The notes under the pieces were generated by a model. That model was not told the origin of the DNA, ran no database searches, and was given only the letters and a program-made list of their open reading frames with translations. Below are positions 20,501 through 27,010 of a stretch of 27,010 nucleotides of DNA, piece after piece. This stretch comes from JACKBJ01 sp964549495 (GTDB taxonomy: Bacteria; Chloroflexota; Anaerolineae; Epilineales; Epilineaceae): the NCBI GenBank assembly GCA_964549495.1, contig CAZJWJ010000071.1:1-27010 (forward strand), read 5' to 3'. Both the position numbers and the translations under genes were made by a program. Numbering within the stretch: position 1 is the stretch's first letter; each line of letters starts with the position of its first letter.

Positions 20501-21315
20501 GCCGGTACGCGGTTGATGACGTAGAGCACGCCGTCCTCGCTCACGTCCAGCCCGTAGGGCACGCTGCCGTGCACGTAGAAGTGGATGCTCTCCTGGTACT
20601 CGCCATCGGCGCTGAAGACGTCGACGCCGGCATCGACGATCTCGGCTACGCCGGGCGCGGGCTCGCAGCCGGTGAACTGGATGAAGGCGTTGACGGCGCT
20701 GCGCGCGATGTAGATCCGGCCGTCGGCGCGCTGGGCGATGTCGTAGTCGGTGCCGCTGCGCGGCTCGTCGAACTTCTCCGGCTCCCAGGTGAAGCTATGC
20801 AAGAGCTCGCCGGTGGGCGAGAGCCGATCGACCCGGTGCCGGTAGAGCGCCCGGCTGGTCTCGGTGTCGATGTACAGGCCTTCGTAGAGGCAGTAGATGT
20901 TGCCGTCGAAGCCGGCGTCGATGCGCATCGGGGTCCAGCGCAAGACCGTCAGGTCGATGTCGGTGGGCTCCAGGGGCTCGTCCGGCAGCCCCCAGACGGC
21001 CAGCGGACGGCCATCGGCCGGGTCCATCTGGTGGATGGCCTCGTGGCGATCGTCCAGGATCCAGACCATGCCGTCGGGGGTCGAGCTGATGTCGGCCACG
21101 CGGCCGAAGCGGCCGGCGGTCAGCGCCCAGGGCTCGTTCTCCCAGGTGTCGACGTGCTCGTAGCGGTAGGCAGGATCGGCGGCCTGCTCGGCCGGCGCGG
21201 CGGCGATCGGCGCCACCGTGGCGCCGCCGATCGACAGCGCGAAGACGAGGGCGCCGAGCCAGGCCAGGCTGCGCGCGCGGGGCGCGGTCGCGATCTCGAG
21301 GCGGGAGCGGATCAT
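17512..21315 (-). CDS. secreted beta-propeller protein with two von Willebrand factor A domains
   Basis: The protein has 1267 residues. The ATG read leftward from 21315 has AGGAGG eight bases upstream and starts a signal peptide (SLAWLGALVFALSIGGATVAP, cleavage probably after AAA near residue 40). Residues of about 50-730 form an NHL/SMP-30-like propeller with repeated phrases such as DGMVWILDD, DGNIYCLYE, DGRIYIARS, GKVYMVGS, DRVYLADRGGNRV and GDVFVLGRG. VWA domain 1 (about 775-940) has the MIDAS motif DTSRS at Asp781. A DUF11-like linker (ETITVVDEIPANMRYVSGSA) follows, then VYLPFLAKQKC at 1052-1062, then VWA domain 2 (about 1068-1245) with DTSSS at Asp1076 and LLTDG. The C-terminal segment ends QIPCDLQGLPPDP. 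It is probably a cell-surface adhesion or scaffold protein; the ligand is unknown. Confidence 0.93.
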   Translation of the reverse strand: MIRSRLEIATAPRARSLAWLGALVFALSIGGATVAPIAAAPAEQAADPAYRYEHVDTWENEPWALTAGRFGRVADISSTPDGMVWILDDRHEAIHQMDPADGRPLAVWGLPDEPLEPTDIDLTVLRWTPMRIDAGFDGNIYCLYEGLYIDTETSRALYRHRVDRLSPTGELLHSFTWEPEKFDEPRSGTDYDIAQRADGRIYIARSAVNAFIQFTGCEPAPGVAEIVDAGVDVFSADGEYQESIHFYVHGSVPYGLDVSEDGVLYVINRVPAVLYNPYCGPQPTDQPSSPVPTPGPAGELSTRSNRLDQDEPEQWPNGVVIFEPDHSFRELVPFYNAEDIAVGPAGVFVSRNIDIYDLYDPDDPMYAGPPGRVYAGYFGNTVFTVDVAVQGWVHAGMTHCAFQGALTFEHPERRQDVPRFGGLGTDAPELEGPAYPDRLAAGEELAVLLGRYNTLGARPNQRYQGTSQIVLPQAVQLWNLHGRVLAGDSPLQPSQIGLCAGGRSWYHRDVAYDAGTVYTIDFGQLKKRPDFGLPEWNAFPGLLENPDAPSILTAVSADEGAAAVFDEGTGKVYMVGSEGQTLASWTVGGDGNAIPVDIAMYQDRVYLADRGGNRVLVRDRQGQDLGEWPIHDGPESIEVGPTGDVFVLGRGRWGYRYSPAGRLLASWPMPDRDIWSLDLSVDDDGKVYVGFLEHEELPESTQPSYVTNQFDILRSGIWIFEERVYEGAPPPQPDPQACTPLPDKYADPARIWLGETVDVTLTTEGRCPGTTQPAEVAIVFDTSRSMSFDDGLDRAKSATASLISELDPETSRVALVTFDDGATLAQPLTDQIAAVGRRIAGLQALGDTRSTAGIAVGHRELMENGRDGVRKILLLVTDGALKDSPQADADAARLDGVEIYVLVTPTREYQQQHVQLLQMLTGDASRIFTEPDPTEVIELANDFTGFTPNPGLFETITVVDEIPANMRYVSGSAEPAAAFDPDANTLTWTFADVASAKGMRMDYTLRPLEVGYWPTNVQAIGDYVDAVGQGGQLIYPIPYVEVIAPESKPGLVYLPFLAKQKCFPVERPLDIVLVLDTSSSMREPADLGDGTKLDAAKRAASLFTEQLTLGARRDQVAITWFNSQSGIATGLSDDPGRVLAAIDGLTSEIGTRIDLGLASANQVLDGSTRADAKPVIILLTDGIHNSSPNGDADVRDRAAELKARGALIYTIGLGATIQESLLREVASTPEGYFASPSSEDLAAIYAQISEQIPCDLQGLPPDPRVVP

Positions 21316-21755
21316 GGGAGCAGCCTCCTGGCAGTTGCCGGCACGATCGGGGAGCGTCGGCACGAGCCCCGATCGGGGCCCGGCGATCGGCGGGAATTCG
21401 GTTGGCGGCCCGTCGGGGGGCCGCGATGTGGCGCATCGGGGCCGATACCGCGGCCGGACGGGCCCGCGGCGACCCGATATCGTAATATACCATATCCGGC
21501 GGCCTCCGCGCCGGCCGCCACCCGACGCCCGGCCCGCGCTCGGCTCACCGAATCGCTTCGACGAGCCCCTACTTCTACGCTGCTCGGCGGCTGGGCGTGA
21601 CGCTCCGGCCGGCAGGGGGCTCGAGCGCCCGCGTAGCGCTCCGGGCCATCGGAGCCCTACGCAGCGAGGCGGGCTTGGTCTATGCTGTTCGGGATGCGCC
21701 AACGCCGGGCCGGTCTCGCGACGAGGGGCCGGTCGAGAAAGAGGGAGGAACTCGG
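21316..21755. other. 440-bp divergent intergenic region
   Basis: This region separates the divergent VWA and FG-GAP genes. It is GC-rich apart from one AT-rich island at 21476-21496 that holds an imperfect palindrome (separate entry). A TATGCT hexamer near 21680 could be a -10 element for the FG-GAP gene but has no convincing -35. No convincing gene is seen. Confidence 0.5.
21476..21496. promoter_or_regulatory. imperfect palindrome, candidate operator between divergent genes
   Basis: The 21-bp element has half-sites GATATnGTA and TACnATATC around a 3-bp centre; eight of ten symmetric pairs match. It is the only AT-rich stretch in the divergent spacer, 161 bp from the minus-strand start and 260 bp from the plus-strand start. 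It could bind a dimeric regulator acting on both genes. The regulator is unknown. Confidence 0.4.
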
Positions 21756-23498
21756 ATGCGCCGATTCGCACGACATCGATCCTTCGATCGAGGCCCATGC
21801 GGTTTCATGGGTCGCCATGGATGGCGGCAGACCCTCTTGGCATTGCTGCTGCTCATGCCCCTTACCCTCGGCACGCTTTCGCCGAATCCGGCGCGCTCGC
21901 AGTCGGAGGCGATCCCGCTGGAGGCCGACAGCGTGATCTACGGGGAAGCGGAAGAGACCTACCTGAACCTGCGCGGGCTGGCCGACCTCAACGCGGATGC
22001 TGCGGCCGACGGGCTCTTGGACTACAGCCTGCTGGCCCGCGGCATCCAGCAGAGCCAGCAGGACATCATGTTCGGGCGCTCGGACTGGCCCGAGGCTGCA
22101 GAGCGCGACGGACTGGACGCGGTCGATTCGCTGGGCCTGCCCTACATCAGCAACAACGTCGGAAGTCGTGACAACGACCCCTTCTACGGCTTTCGCTGGT
22201 TCCTGGACGCCAACGGCGACGGCCTGCAGGACCTGGCGGTCTTCGCCCAGGAGCGGCGCAACTCGGAGGTGATCGCCGAGGACATCAAGATCTACTACGG
22301 CGGGCCGGATTGGACGACGCCGGACATCAAGCGGGCCGCGCCGCAGGTGACCATCGTGCAGAACCGGGCGCCCCAGGAACCCTGGGAGGCCGAGACGCGG
22401 CCCTTGGCCGAGGAGCTCATCACCGGCGACTTCGACGGGGACGGCGATCAGGACCTGGCGGTCGGCTCCTGCCACGTCGCGCGCGGCCACGAGTTCCGTG
22501 AGGGGCAGATCGGGACCCTGCGCCTCTACTTCTCCGGCGAAAACGGGCCGGCGAGCAACATCATCCTGGGCGCCAAGGGCGACAGCACCCTGACCGGCGA
22601 GATGGGCCCGATCATGGGTTGCTTCGAGCCCTTCGCCGGCGACTTCGATGGCGACGGGCGCGACGACATCCTGATCAGCGGAAGCTCGCTGACGCTCTTC
22701 GAAGGCAGCTACGCTGCTGTCATCCTGGGCCGCGAGGACTGGCCCACCGAGGCCGAGATCGCCCAGCTGGCCGACGTCCGTTTCGAACACGACGGCCAGG
22801 CGGGCGGCCTCCGGATGATCGACGCGCGCGACCTGGACGGTGACGGCCGCATCGACGCGGTCTTCGAGTACGGCCGGGAGTTCCGAATCGAGGGGCACTG
22901 CGCCTGGTTGGGCCAGGCCGATCCGCCCGCGGTGGCCCGCGCGGCGGATTGCCCGCTGCGCTTCACCGACGAAATCTACCTATCGACCGGCGACCTGGAC
23001 GGCGACGGGCATCTCGATCTGCTCTTCCAGCTACCGCGTATATCCGGACAGGAGGGGCCGCTGCGCTACGTGGTGAAGCGCGGGCCGCTCGAGGCCGGCG
23101 AGATCGCCATCGGCGAGCAGCCCGGCTCGAGCTTGGGCGACGCGCGGCTGGAGTTGCCGTCGGAGCACGGTCAGGCCGAGTGGTACATCGGCGACATCGA
23201 CGGGGACGGCCTGGACGATGCGGTGCTGGTGCGCAGCTCGGCGACGAGCCCCGCCGGCAACGAGTTCGCCGGCCGGATCGATCTGCTCCGAGGCCCCCTG
23301 ATCCCGTCGCCGCCGACCGCCACGCCGAGCCCCGAGCCCAGCGTGGAGCCCACCGTGGAGCCCAGCGCCACCGACGGCCCCACCGAGCCGACGCCCGGCC
23401 CGACCGCGACGCAAACCGGGGATCCGGGCGGCCCGCCGGCCGCCATCTACCTGCCCCTCGGCCTGCGCGAGGCCGAGTTGGCTGCGAACGGGACCTGA
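21756..23498 (+). CDS. secreted FG-GAP/VCBS seven-repeat beta-propeller protein
   Basis: The protein has 580 residues. The ATG at 21756 has GGGAGGAA five bases upstream; the open frame extends further 5' but that part is not protein-like. A signal peptide (LLALLLLMPLTLGTLSPNPARS) ends near residue 50. Seven calcium-loop units recur at about residues 77, 151, 225, 296, 359, 413 and 480: DLNADAAAD, DANGDGLQD, DFDGDGDQD, DFDGDGRDD, DLDGDGRID, DLDGDGHLD and DIDGDGLDD. The first has lost key glycines. Seven repeats fit a seven-bladed integrin-alpha-like propeller with Ca2+ in the loops. A Pro/Thr/Glu linker (about 520-560) leads to AIYLPLGLREAEL near the C-terminus, the motif shared with the two VWA proteins. 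It is likely exported and bound to the surface or matrix. Confidence 0.93.
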   Translation: MRRFARHRSFDRGPCGFMGRHGWRQTLLALLLLMPLTLGTLSPNPARSQSEAIPLEADSVIYGEAEETYLNLRGLADLNADAAADGLLDYSLLARGIQQSQQDIMFGRSDWPEAAERDGLDAVDSLGLPYISNNVGSRDNDPFYGFRWFLDANGDGLQDLAVFAQERRNSEVIAEDIKIYYGGPDWTTPDIKRAAPQVTIVQNRAPQEPWEAETRPLAEELITGDFDGDGDQDLAVGSCHVARGHEFREGQIGTLRLYFSGENGPASNIILGAKGDSTLTGEMGPIMGCFEPFAGDFDGDGRDDILISGSSLTLFEGSYAAVILGREDWPTEAEIAQLADVRFEHDGQAGGLRMIDARDLDGDGRIDAVFEYGREFRIEGHCAWLGQADPPAVARAADCPLRFTDEIYLSTGDLDGDGHLDLLFQLPRISGQEGPLRYVVKRGPLEAGEIAIGEQPGSSLGDARLELPSEHGQAEWYIGDIDGDGLDDAVLVRSSATSPAGNEFAGRIDLLRGPLIPSPPTATPSPEPSVEPTVEPSATDGPTEPTPGPTATQTGDPGGPPAAIYLPLGLREAELAANGT

Positions 23499-23661
23499 TC
23501 GCAGGCTGTCAGCCCGACGAGGCTGCGTGGTGTCGACCCGATTCGATCGTGCTCGAGTTTCGCGAAGTCATCCAGCGACGAGTACGGGGACTGAACCGGC
23601 CGGCCGCCCATGCCGTAGGAGCCACAGAGACCGGCCGCCGCGCAACGAGTGGCCAGCCGGC

Positions 23662-23690
23662 TTGACAGCGCCCGTATCGCCGGCGATACT
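23662..23690 (+). promoter_or_regulatory. predicted promoter of the second VWA gene
   Basis: A perfect TTGACA -35 (23662-23667) is followed after exactly 17 bp by GATACT (23685-23690, four of six consensus bases). The predicted start near 23697 gives a leader of about 240 nt before the ATG at 23935. Confidence 0.55.
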
Positions 23691-23699
23691 GGGCCCAGT
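23674..23699. promoter_or_regulatory. two abutting perfect palindromes over the promoter
   Basis: GTATCGCCGGCGATAC (23674-23689) is a perfect 16-bp palindrome that fills the promoter spacer and most of the -10. ACTGGGCCCAGT (23688-23699) is a perfect 12-bp palindrome spanning the end of the -10 and the predicted start. Their placement suits repressor or MerR-type regulator binding. The cognate regulator is unknown. Confidence 0.5.
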
Positions 23700-23934
23700 G
23701 GATGCCTGAAGCCGCCATTTCATTGTACGGATCGACCGAGTAGCGCCGACCTCCGCCGGGGAGCCTGGATGCGCCCTGGCGGGATCGACCCCCGCTGCGC
23801 CGATGCTCGTCTGCGCGGCTGCTCCTTATGAACGTCACCGAGGCTTGAACGCGCCTTGCTGACCTTGCCCCTGCCGCGACCCGCGACCGATCGCTCGCGC
23901 CGGGCCGCACCATGGCTAGAAGGAGAGTCGCAAC

Positions 23935-25833
23935 ATGTCGCTTCGGATGCGCCGCGTCCTACCCATCGCCTTGGCCAGTCTGATCCTCTCCGGGCTGTCC
24001 TTCACCTTCGGCTACCTCCACGCTCCGCAATCGGCGGAGGCCGCGCCGGCCCAGCAGGGCGCGCGCGACCTGCCCGGCTGCAGCGGTGGGGCCGACACCG
24101 TCATCACCGACACCACGGTTCCTTGCGAGAAGGAGGTCGTGGTCGAAGCCCAGCCGCTTTGCCCGGTCTGCCCGGGCGGTTTGAACGTCGTCTACGTCCA
24201 GGTCAACAAGGCATTTCAGGCCGACTGGATGAAGCAGGAGTCGCTGCGGAGCTTCCAGGAGCTCGAGCGCATCCGCAACATGGACGTTCGCGTGGGTGTG
24301 ATCAGCTACGACAGCAACACGGTCCGGACCGAGATGCGCATGACCGACCGGATCTCGCAGGCCCGCAGTGCCCTGAACAAGCCGGAGTACGGACACGATC
24401 CGCACGGGGACTTCCAGGGTGCGGCCCGCGAGGCCCTGCAGCTCTTGCGCACCGAGCGCATGCGCCACGAGGACGAGCCCTGCGAGCTGGTGATCTTCTT
24501 TGCCAGCACCAAGAGCATCTTCGAGGAAGACGAGCGCAACATGATCCAGGCGGCGCGGATGATCACGCGCGAGGGCATCACGCTCATCGCCGGCTGCCCG
24601 GAGACCGTGGCGGACTACTGCCAGGCCACCAAGCAGATGCCGCAGCCGCGCCAGTATTATTCCGAAGCGCCGCGCTACCAACACCAGCGGCATGTCCGGC
24701 AGGAGTTGGATGACTTCCAGCGTGGCATCGGCCTGCGGGAGATGAGCTTGACGCAAGTGCTCCCGCCCGAGCTGAAGCTGGTGGCCGATTCGATCGAGCC
24801 GGCGCCGGACGAGATCGACGCGGCCGAGGGCATGTCGACGACGCTCAAGTGGAGTTGGGACGACGTCGACGCCGCCGACGCGGTGTCGATCACCTATCGG
24901 GTCCGGGCCGAGCCCTTGGGGGTCTACGATATCCACGGCGGGGTGTCGGTGACGGATTTGGGCCGACAGGTGCGCGACGAGATCCTCGACCCGCAGACCA
25001 TCACCTTGACCGTACCCTGCGTCACGCCGACACCGGTGCCGCCGACGGCCACGCCGGTGCCGCCGACCTCGACCCCGATCCCGACCGCCACGCCGACGCC
25101 GACCAGCACGCCGACGGATACGCCGACGGCGACGGCCACCTCGACGCCGGTGCCCGAGCCGATCTACATCCCCTTGATCTACAACGAGAAATGCGTACCC
25201 GAGTCGGTCTACACCGACGTGGTGCTGGTCCTGGACATGTCGACCTCGATGTTGCGCGACACGCGCAGCGGACAGAAGCTGGGCGATGCGCTGAATGCGG
25301 CGCAGCAGTTCATCGACCAGCTGTCGCTGGAGGGCGATCAATTCGGTGGCCGCGATCAGGTGGGCATCGTCGGCTTCAACGACACGGCCTGGACGGCGGT
25401 GGGCTTGACCTCGGACCGCGCGGCGGCCAATGCGGCGCTGCAGAGCCTCCCCGACGGCGTGGCCCAGGGCACCCGGCTCGACCTGGCGCTGGAGATGGGC
25501 CAGGCGGTGCTGGATGCCGGGCCGCGGCTCGAGGACAACCGCCCGACGGTCATCATGCTGACCGACGGCTTGCCCAACCGCGTGCCCTTCGGGCCGGACA
25601 GCCCACATCCGGAATGCGATCGCCAGGAATGCACGGTGCTCAAGTTCGCCAGCCAGGCCAAGGATGCCGGCAGCCGCGTCTTCACGGTGGGCCTGGGCCT
25701 GCCGGACGACGTGCTGCTGGATCTCTTGCGCCAGGCGGCAAGCAGCCCGGGCGACTACTACTTTGCCCCGGATGGCGAGGACTTGGCCGGCATCTACGAG
25801 CAGATCGCCGGGCGTATCATCGAATGTCCGTGA
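23935..25833 (+). CDS. secreted protein with degenerate and intact von Willebrand factor A domains
   Basis: The protein has 632 residues. The ATG at 23935 has AAGGAGAG upstream. A signal peptide (VLPIALASLILSGLSFTFGYL) probably ends at AEA near residue 36. A Cys-rich stretch (LPGCSGG, PLCPVCPGG) precedes a VWA-like fold (about 83-230) whose first strand reads NVVYVQVNKAFQ, lacking the DxSxS metal site. A beta domain follows (about 250-360, LPPELKLVADSIEPAP, TTLKWSWDDVDAADAVSITY). Then come a long Pro/Thr linker (about 364-408), the motif IYIPLIYNEKC at 410-420, and a C-terminal VWA with MIDAS DMSTS at Asp434, TRLDLAL and MLTDGLP. The protein ends IAGRIIECP. The C-terminal module closely parallels that of the 17512-21315 protein. 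A strong terminator follows. It is probably a surface adhesion or recognition protein. Confidence 0.95.
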   Translation: MSLRMRRVLPIALASLILSGLSFTFGYLHAPQSAEAAPAQQGARDLPGCSGGADTVITDTTVPCEKEVVVEAQPLCPVCPGGLNVVYVQVNKAFQADWMKQESLRSFQELERIRNMDVRVGVISYDSNTVRTEMRMTDRISQARSALNKPEYGHDPHGDFQGAAREALQLLRTERMRHEDEPCELVIFFASTKSIFEEDERNMIQAARMITREGITLIAGCPETVADYCQATKQMPQPRQYYSEAPRYQHQRHVRQELDDFQRGIGLREMSLTQVLPPELKLVADSIEPAPDEIDAAEGMSTTLKWSWDDVDAADAVSITYRVRAEPLGVYDIHGGVSVTDLGRQVRDEILDPQTITLTVPCVTPTPVPPTATPVPPTSTPIPTATPTPTSTPTDTPTATATSTPVPEPIYIPLIYNEKCVPESVYTDVVLVLDMSTSMLRDTRSGQKLGDALNAAQQFIDQLSLEGDQFGGRDQVGIVGFNDTAWTAVGLTSDRAAANAALQSLPDGVAQGTRLDLALEMGQAVLDAGPRLEDNRPTVIMLTDGLPNRVPFGPDSPHPECDRQECTVLKFASQAKDAGSRVFTVGLGLPDDVLLDLLRQAASSPGDYYFAPDGEDLAGIYEQIAGRIIECP

Positions 25834-25913
25834 TCGGGTCGCGCGGGCCGGCGGTCTCGGGGATCCCGAGGGGCTGAGCTTCGCGATTGCGGTCGATCCG
25901 TAGCGAAACGCAG

Positions 25914-25946
25914 AGCGGCGCCGGTATTGCACCGGCGCCGCTTTGT
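25914..25946 (+). terminator. intrinsic terminator after the second VWA gene
   Basis: AGCGGCGCCGGT (25914-25925) pairs perfectly with ACCGGCGCCGCT (25931-25942) around an ATTGC loop, followed by a short T-rich TTTGT. It lies about 80 bases past the stop codon and can also serve the convergent antitoxin gene. Confidence 0.85.
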
Positions 25947-25970
25947 GATGACTTGGATTGCACAGGACGA

Positions 25971-26240
25971 TCAGGCTGCGTCCTCCATCACCGAGATGCC
26001 CTGGACAAGCGCTTCCACGATGAGTGCCTCGACGGACAAGCCTCTCGCACCGGCCAAGCTGCGCAAGCGCTCGTAGAGCGCTCGATCGACGGGCACTCTG
26101 AGCCTGCTTCGTGCTTCCGGACTGATCTCGAAATCCACCACTTCGAGTTCATCCCACACGTCAGCCAAATCGCCAGTTTCCCAGCGAGATACGATTTCTT
26201 GGCCCCTGACACTCAGGTCTGGCTTTTCGTCATCGATCAT
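25971..26240 (-). CDS. CopG-type ribbon-helix-helix antitoxin
   Basis: The protein has 89 residues. The N-terminal half (EIVSRWETGDLADVWDELEVVDFEISPEA, written here from two adjoining stretches) resembles the W-E-x-x-D-x-x-D-x-x-x-E-L signature of CopG antitoxins paired with BrnT/COG2929 toxins. Residues of about 48-85 (RVPVDRALYERLRSLAG then LSVEALIVEALVQGI) form a ribbon-helix-helix that would bind DNA and autoregulate. Its ATG overlaps by 11 bp the end of a truncated BrnT-like frame, the canonical toxin-then-antitoxin order. Since the toxin lacks its N-terminal half, this is probably an orphan or decaying antitoxin, though the frame itself is intact. Confidence 0.8.
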   Translation of the reverse strand: MIDDEKPDLSVRGQEIVSRWETGDLADVWDELEVVDFEISPEARSRLRVPVDRALYERLRSLAGARGLSVEALIVEALVQGISVMEDAA

Positions 26241-26355
26241 AGATCCGTCGCTCCCTTCGCGTCATCTCTCTTGCGCTGATGACCAGCGCCTCGCGTGTCG
26301 ACTTGTAGATGAAGAAGACGGCTAAGTGGGATTGCGACAGACAAACGTCAGTCAT
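26230..26355 (-). pseudogene. brnT: truncated BrnT-type toxin remnant
   Basis: A 41-codon minus-strand frame starts at ATG 26355 and ends at TGA 26230-26232. Its residues LAVFFIYKSTREALVISARE then MTRRERRIYDR match the final two strands and the basic C-terminal helix (ISARxxTRRERRxY) of BrnT-family ribonuclease toxins. The usual product is about 90 residues, so roughly the first 50, including the N-terminal core, are missing. It overlaps the downstream antitoxin start by 11 bp, as in intact operons, and its ATG overlaps the stop of the upstream broken gene by four bases. Assignment is by motif recognition only. A short functional peptide cannot be excluded. Confidence 0.65.
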
Positions 26356-26892
26356 CGTGGAATGGAGTGAATTCCTTGAATAATCAGACGCCAGAGGTCG
26401 GCGGCGACCTCGGTGGCGACATAGGCGTCAAGCCAGCGGGCTTGGTGCAGGACGAACTCTTGGGCCAGCTTGAGCGAGCTGAGGGCGAGCAACCATGCGG
26501 CGGCGCGGCGGGAAGACAGCGGGCGAGGGCTTTCGCGGTGGTGGCGGGCGGCGACGAAGAGGAACCAGAATTCGAAGACGTTGGGGAACAGGAGCAGGGT
26601 GGATCGCGCGCCGGTGAGCTCGAAGGTGGCGACGCCGATGAGGCGGAAGGCGAGCAGGGCCAGGGCGATGCGGCGTTCGAGGCCTTGCCAGCGGGTGGCG
26701 ACGATGGCGAAGGTGAGCAATCTTGTCGAAGCGTTGGTAGTCGCCAAGGCCGCCGAGGTCGAGCCAGTTCATCAGGAAGAGGTCGGAGACGTCGACCAGG
26801 ATGGCCAGGATGGCGCCGGCGAGGGGCCAGCGGAGGACGGGGAGGGATCCGAGGAGGCGGATGGTGCCGATGATGAGGGTTTCTTGGGTCAT
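26352..26892 (-). pseudogene. frameshifted integral membrane protein gene
   Basis: Two overlapping minus-strand frames together resemble one membrane protein. The first starts at ATG 26892 (MTQETLIIGTIRLLG, then ILAILVDVSDLFLMNWLDLG and GDYQRFDKIAH). It turns into arginine- and histidine-rich nonsense after about residue 60. A second frame picks up near 26715 with LLTFAIVATRWQGLERRIAL, then FRLIGVATFELTGARS and LLLFPNVFEFWFLFVAARHH, and continues to TGA at 26352-26354. I recall a family of about 180-residue membrane proteins with FDK, then an aromatic helix, then ELTG and FPN motifs. The junction appears to lack a few residues and the frame. Either a small deletion or a sequencing error explains it. 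No convincing promoter is seen in 26893-27010. Confidence 0.7.
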
Positions 26893-26972
26893 TTCGGTGA
26901 GTCTTTGGGATTGGTTGGGCGTTTGAGAGGGTACCGTAGGGTAAAGAAGTTGTGGAGTCGAGGGGTGGCGCA

Positions 26973-26998
26973 GGGCGGGGGGGTTTTGGGGTGGGGGG
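26973..26998 (+). other. G-quadruplex motif upstream of the broken membrane gene
   Basis: Four G-runs of 3, 7, 4 and 6 are separated by loops of 1, 4 and 1 nt on the plus strand, which is the template strand for the minus-strand gene at 26892. The pattern is canonical; function is unknown. Confidence 0.35.
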
Positions 26999-27010
26999 CC
27001 GATGTGGCTG

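Larger units (their letters stand above)
23499..23934 (+). other. 436-bp intergenic region
   Basis: This spacer between the FG-GAP and second VWA genes contains a promoter-like pair at 23662-23690 overlapped by two abutting palindromes (separate entries), plus an AAGGAGAG ribosome-binding site just before 23935. A minus-strand open frame at 23509-23913 has no protein-like features. No terminator with a convincing stem was found for the upstream gene. Confidence 0.5.

Noticed and set aside
16954..21600. Plus-strand open frame of about 1550 codons across the first VWA gene
   Set aside because: It is Val/Gly/Asp/Gln-rich without domains and antisense to a signal-peptide protein with two MIDAS motifs and propeller repeats.
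23509..23913. Minus-strand gene of 134 codons between the FG-GAP and VWA genes
   Set aside because: Arg/Ser/Ala-rich translation without motifs, no ribosome-binding site, and it would cover the promoter and palindromes.
25020..25160. CRISPR-like or tandem DNA repeat
   Set aside because: The short repeats encode the Pro/Thr linker of the VWA protein and have no regular repeat-spacer pattern.

Overview
The window is high-GC bacterial DNA, most likely from a member of the phylum Chloroflexota (Anaerolineae/Caldilineae-like). The main clue is three secreted proteins with Pro/Thr-rich linkers followed by a short [IV]Y[LI]P[LF] motif, a combination I associate with that phylum. A class II (B12-dependent) ribonucleotide reductase and a large NACHT protein with an FGE-sulfatase-type C-terminus fit but do not prove this. 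No rRNA, tRNA, CRISPR array, intact transposase, phage gene or reverse transcriptase was seen.

Layout. (1) 1-3440: a glycosidase-like gene running off the left edge (minus), divergent from a membrane-bound alpha/beta-hydrolase gene (plus). (2) 3707-9095: a NACHT STAND ATPase with an N-terminal helix-turn-helix-like region and a C-terminal FGE-fold domain, a 128-residue orphan, and a lipoprotein with carboxypeptidase-regulatory-like beta domains. Codon usage changes abruptly inside the NACHT gene near 6215. (3) 9217-12146: nrdJ behind a recognisable promoter and two tandem NrdR boxes, ending in a hairpin. (4) 12181-12480: a G-rich spacer with several G-quadruplex motifs and a perfect 31-bp inverted repeat. 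(5) 12478-16317: a tightly overlapping four-gene operon of histidine kinase, membrane-anchored pseudo-glycosidase-like protein, NarL-type response regulator and DgkA-type lipid kinase. (6) 16484-17377: a PPDK regulatory protein (DUF299), with a strong convergent terminator after it. (7) 17512-25833: a secreted-protein cluster made of a propeller plus double-VWA protein (minus), a seven-repeat FG-GAP protein (plus) and a second VWA protein (plus), with palindromic candidate operators between them. (8) 25971-26892 (minus): an intact CopG-type antitoxin, a truncated BrnT-type toxin and a frameshifted membrane-protein gene.

How the genes may work together. The most system-like unit is the 12.5-16.3 kb operon. 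A two-component pair is split by an extracytoplasmic TIM-barrel-like protein that appears to have lost both catalytic glutamates, and it is coupled to an envelope lipid kinase, so an envelope or glycan sensing module is plausible. The NACHT neighbourhood resembles bacterial STAND conflict or signalling modules. The secreted cluster shares one C-terminal architecture in which two VWA domains appear to be bracketed by cysteines. All functional statements rest on motifs read by eye; no database search was possible.
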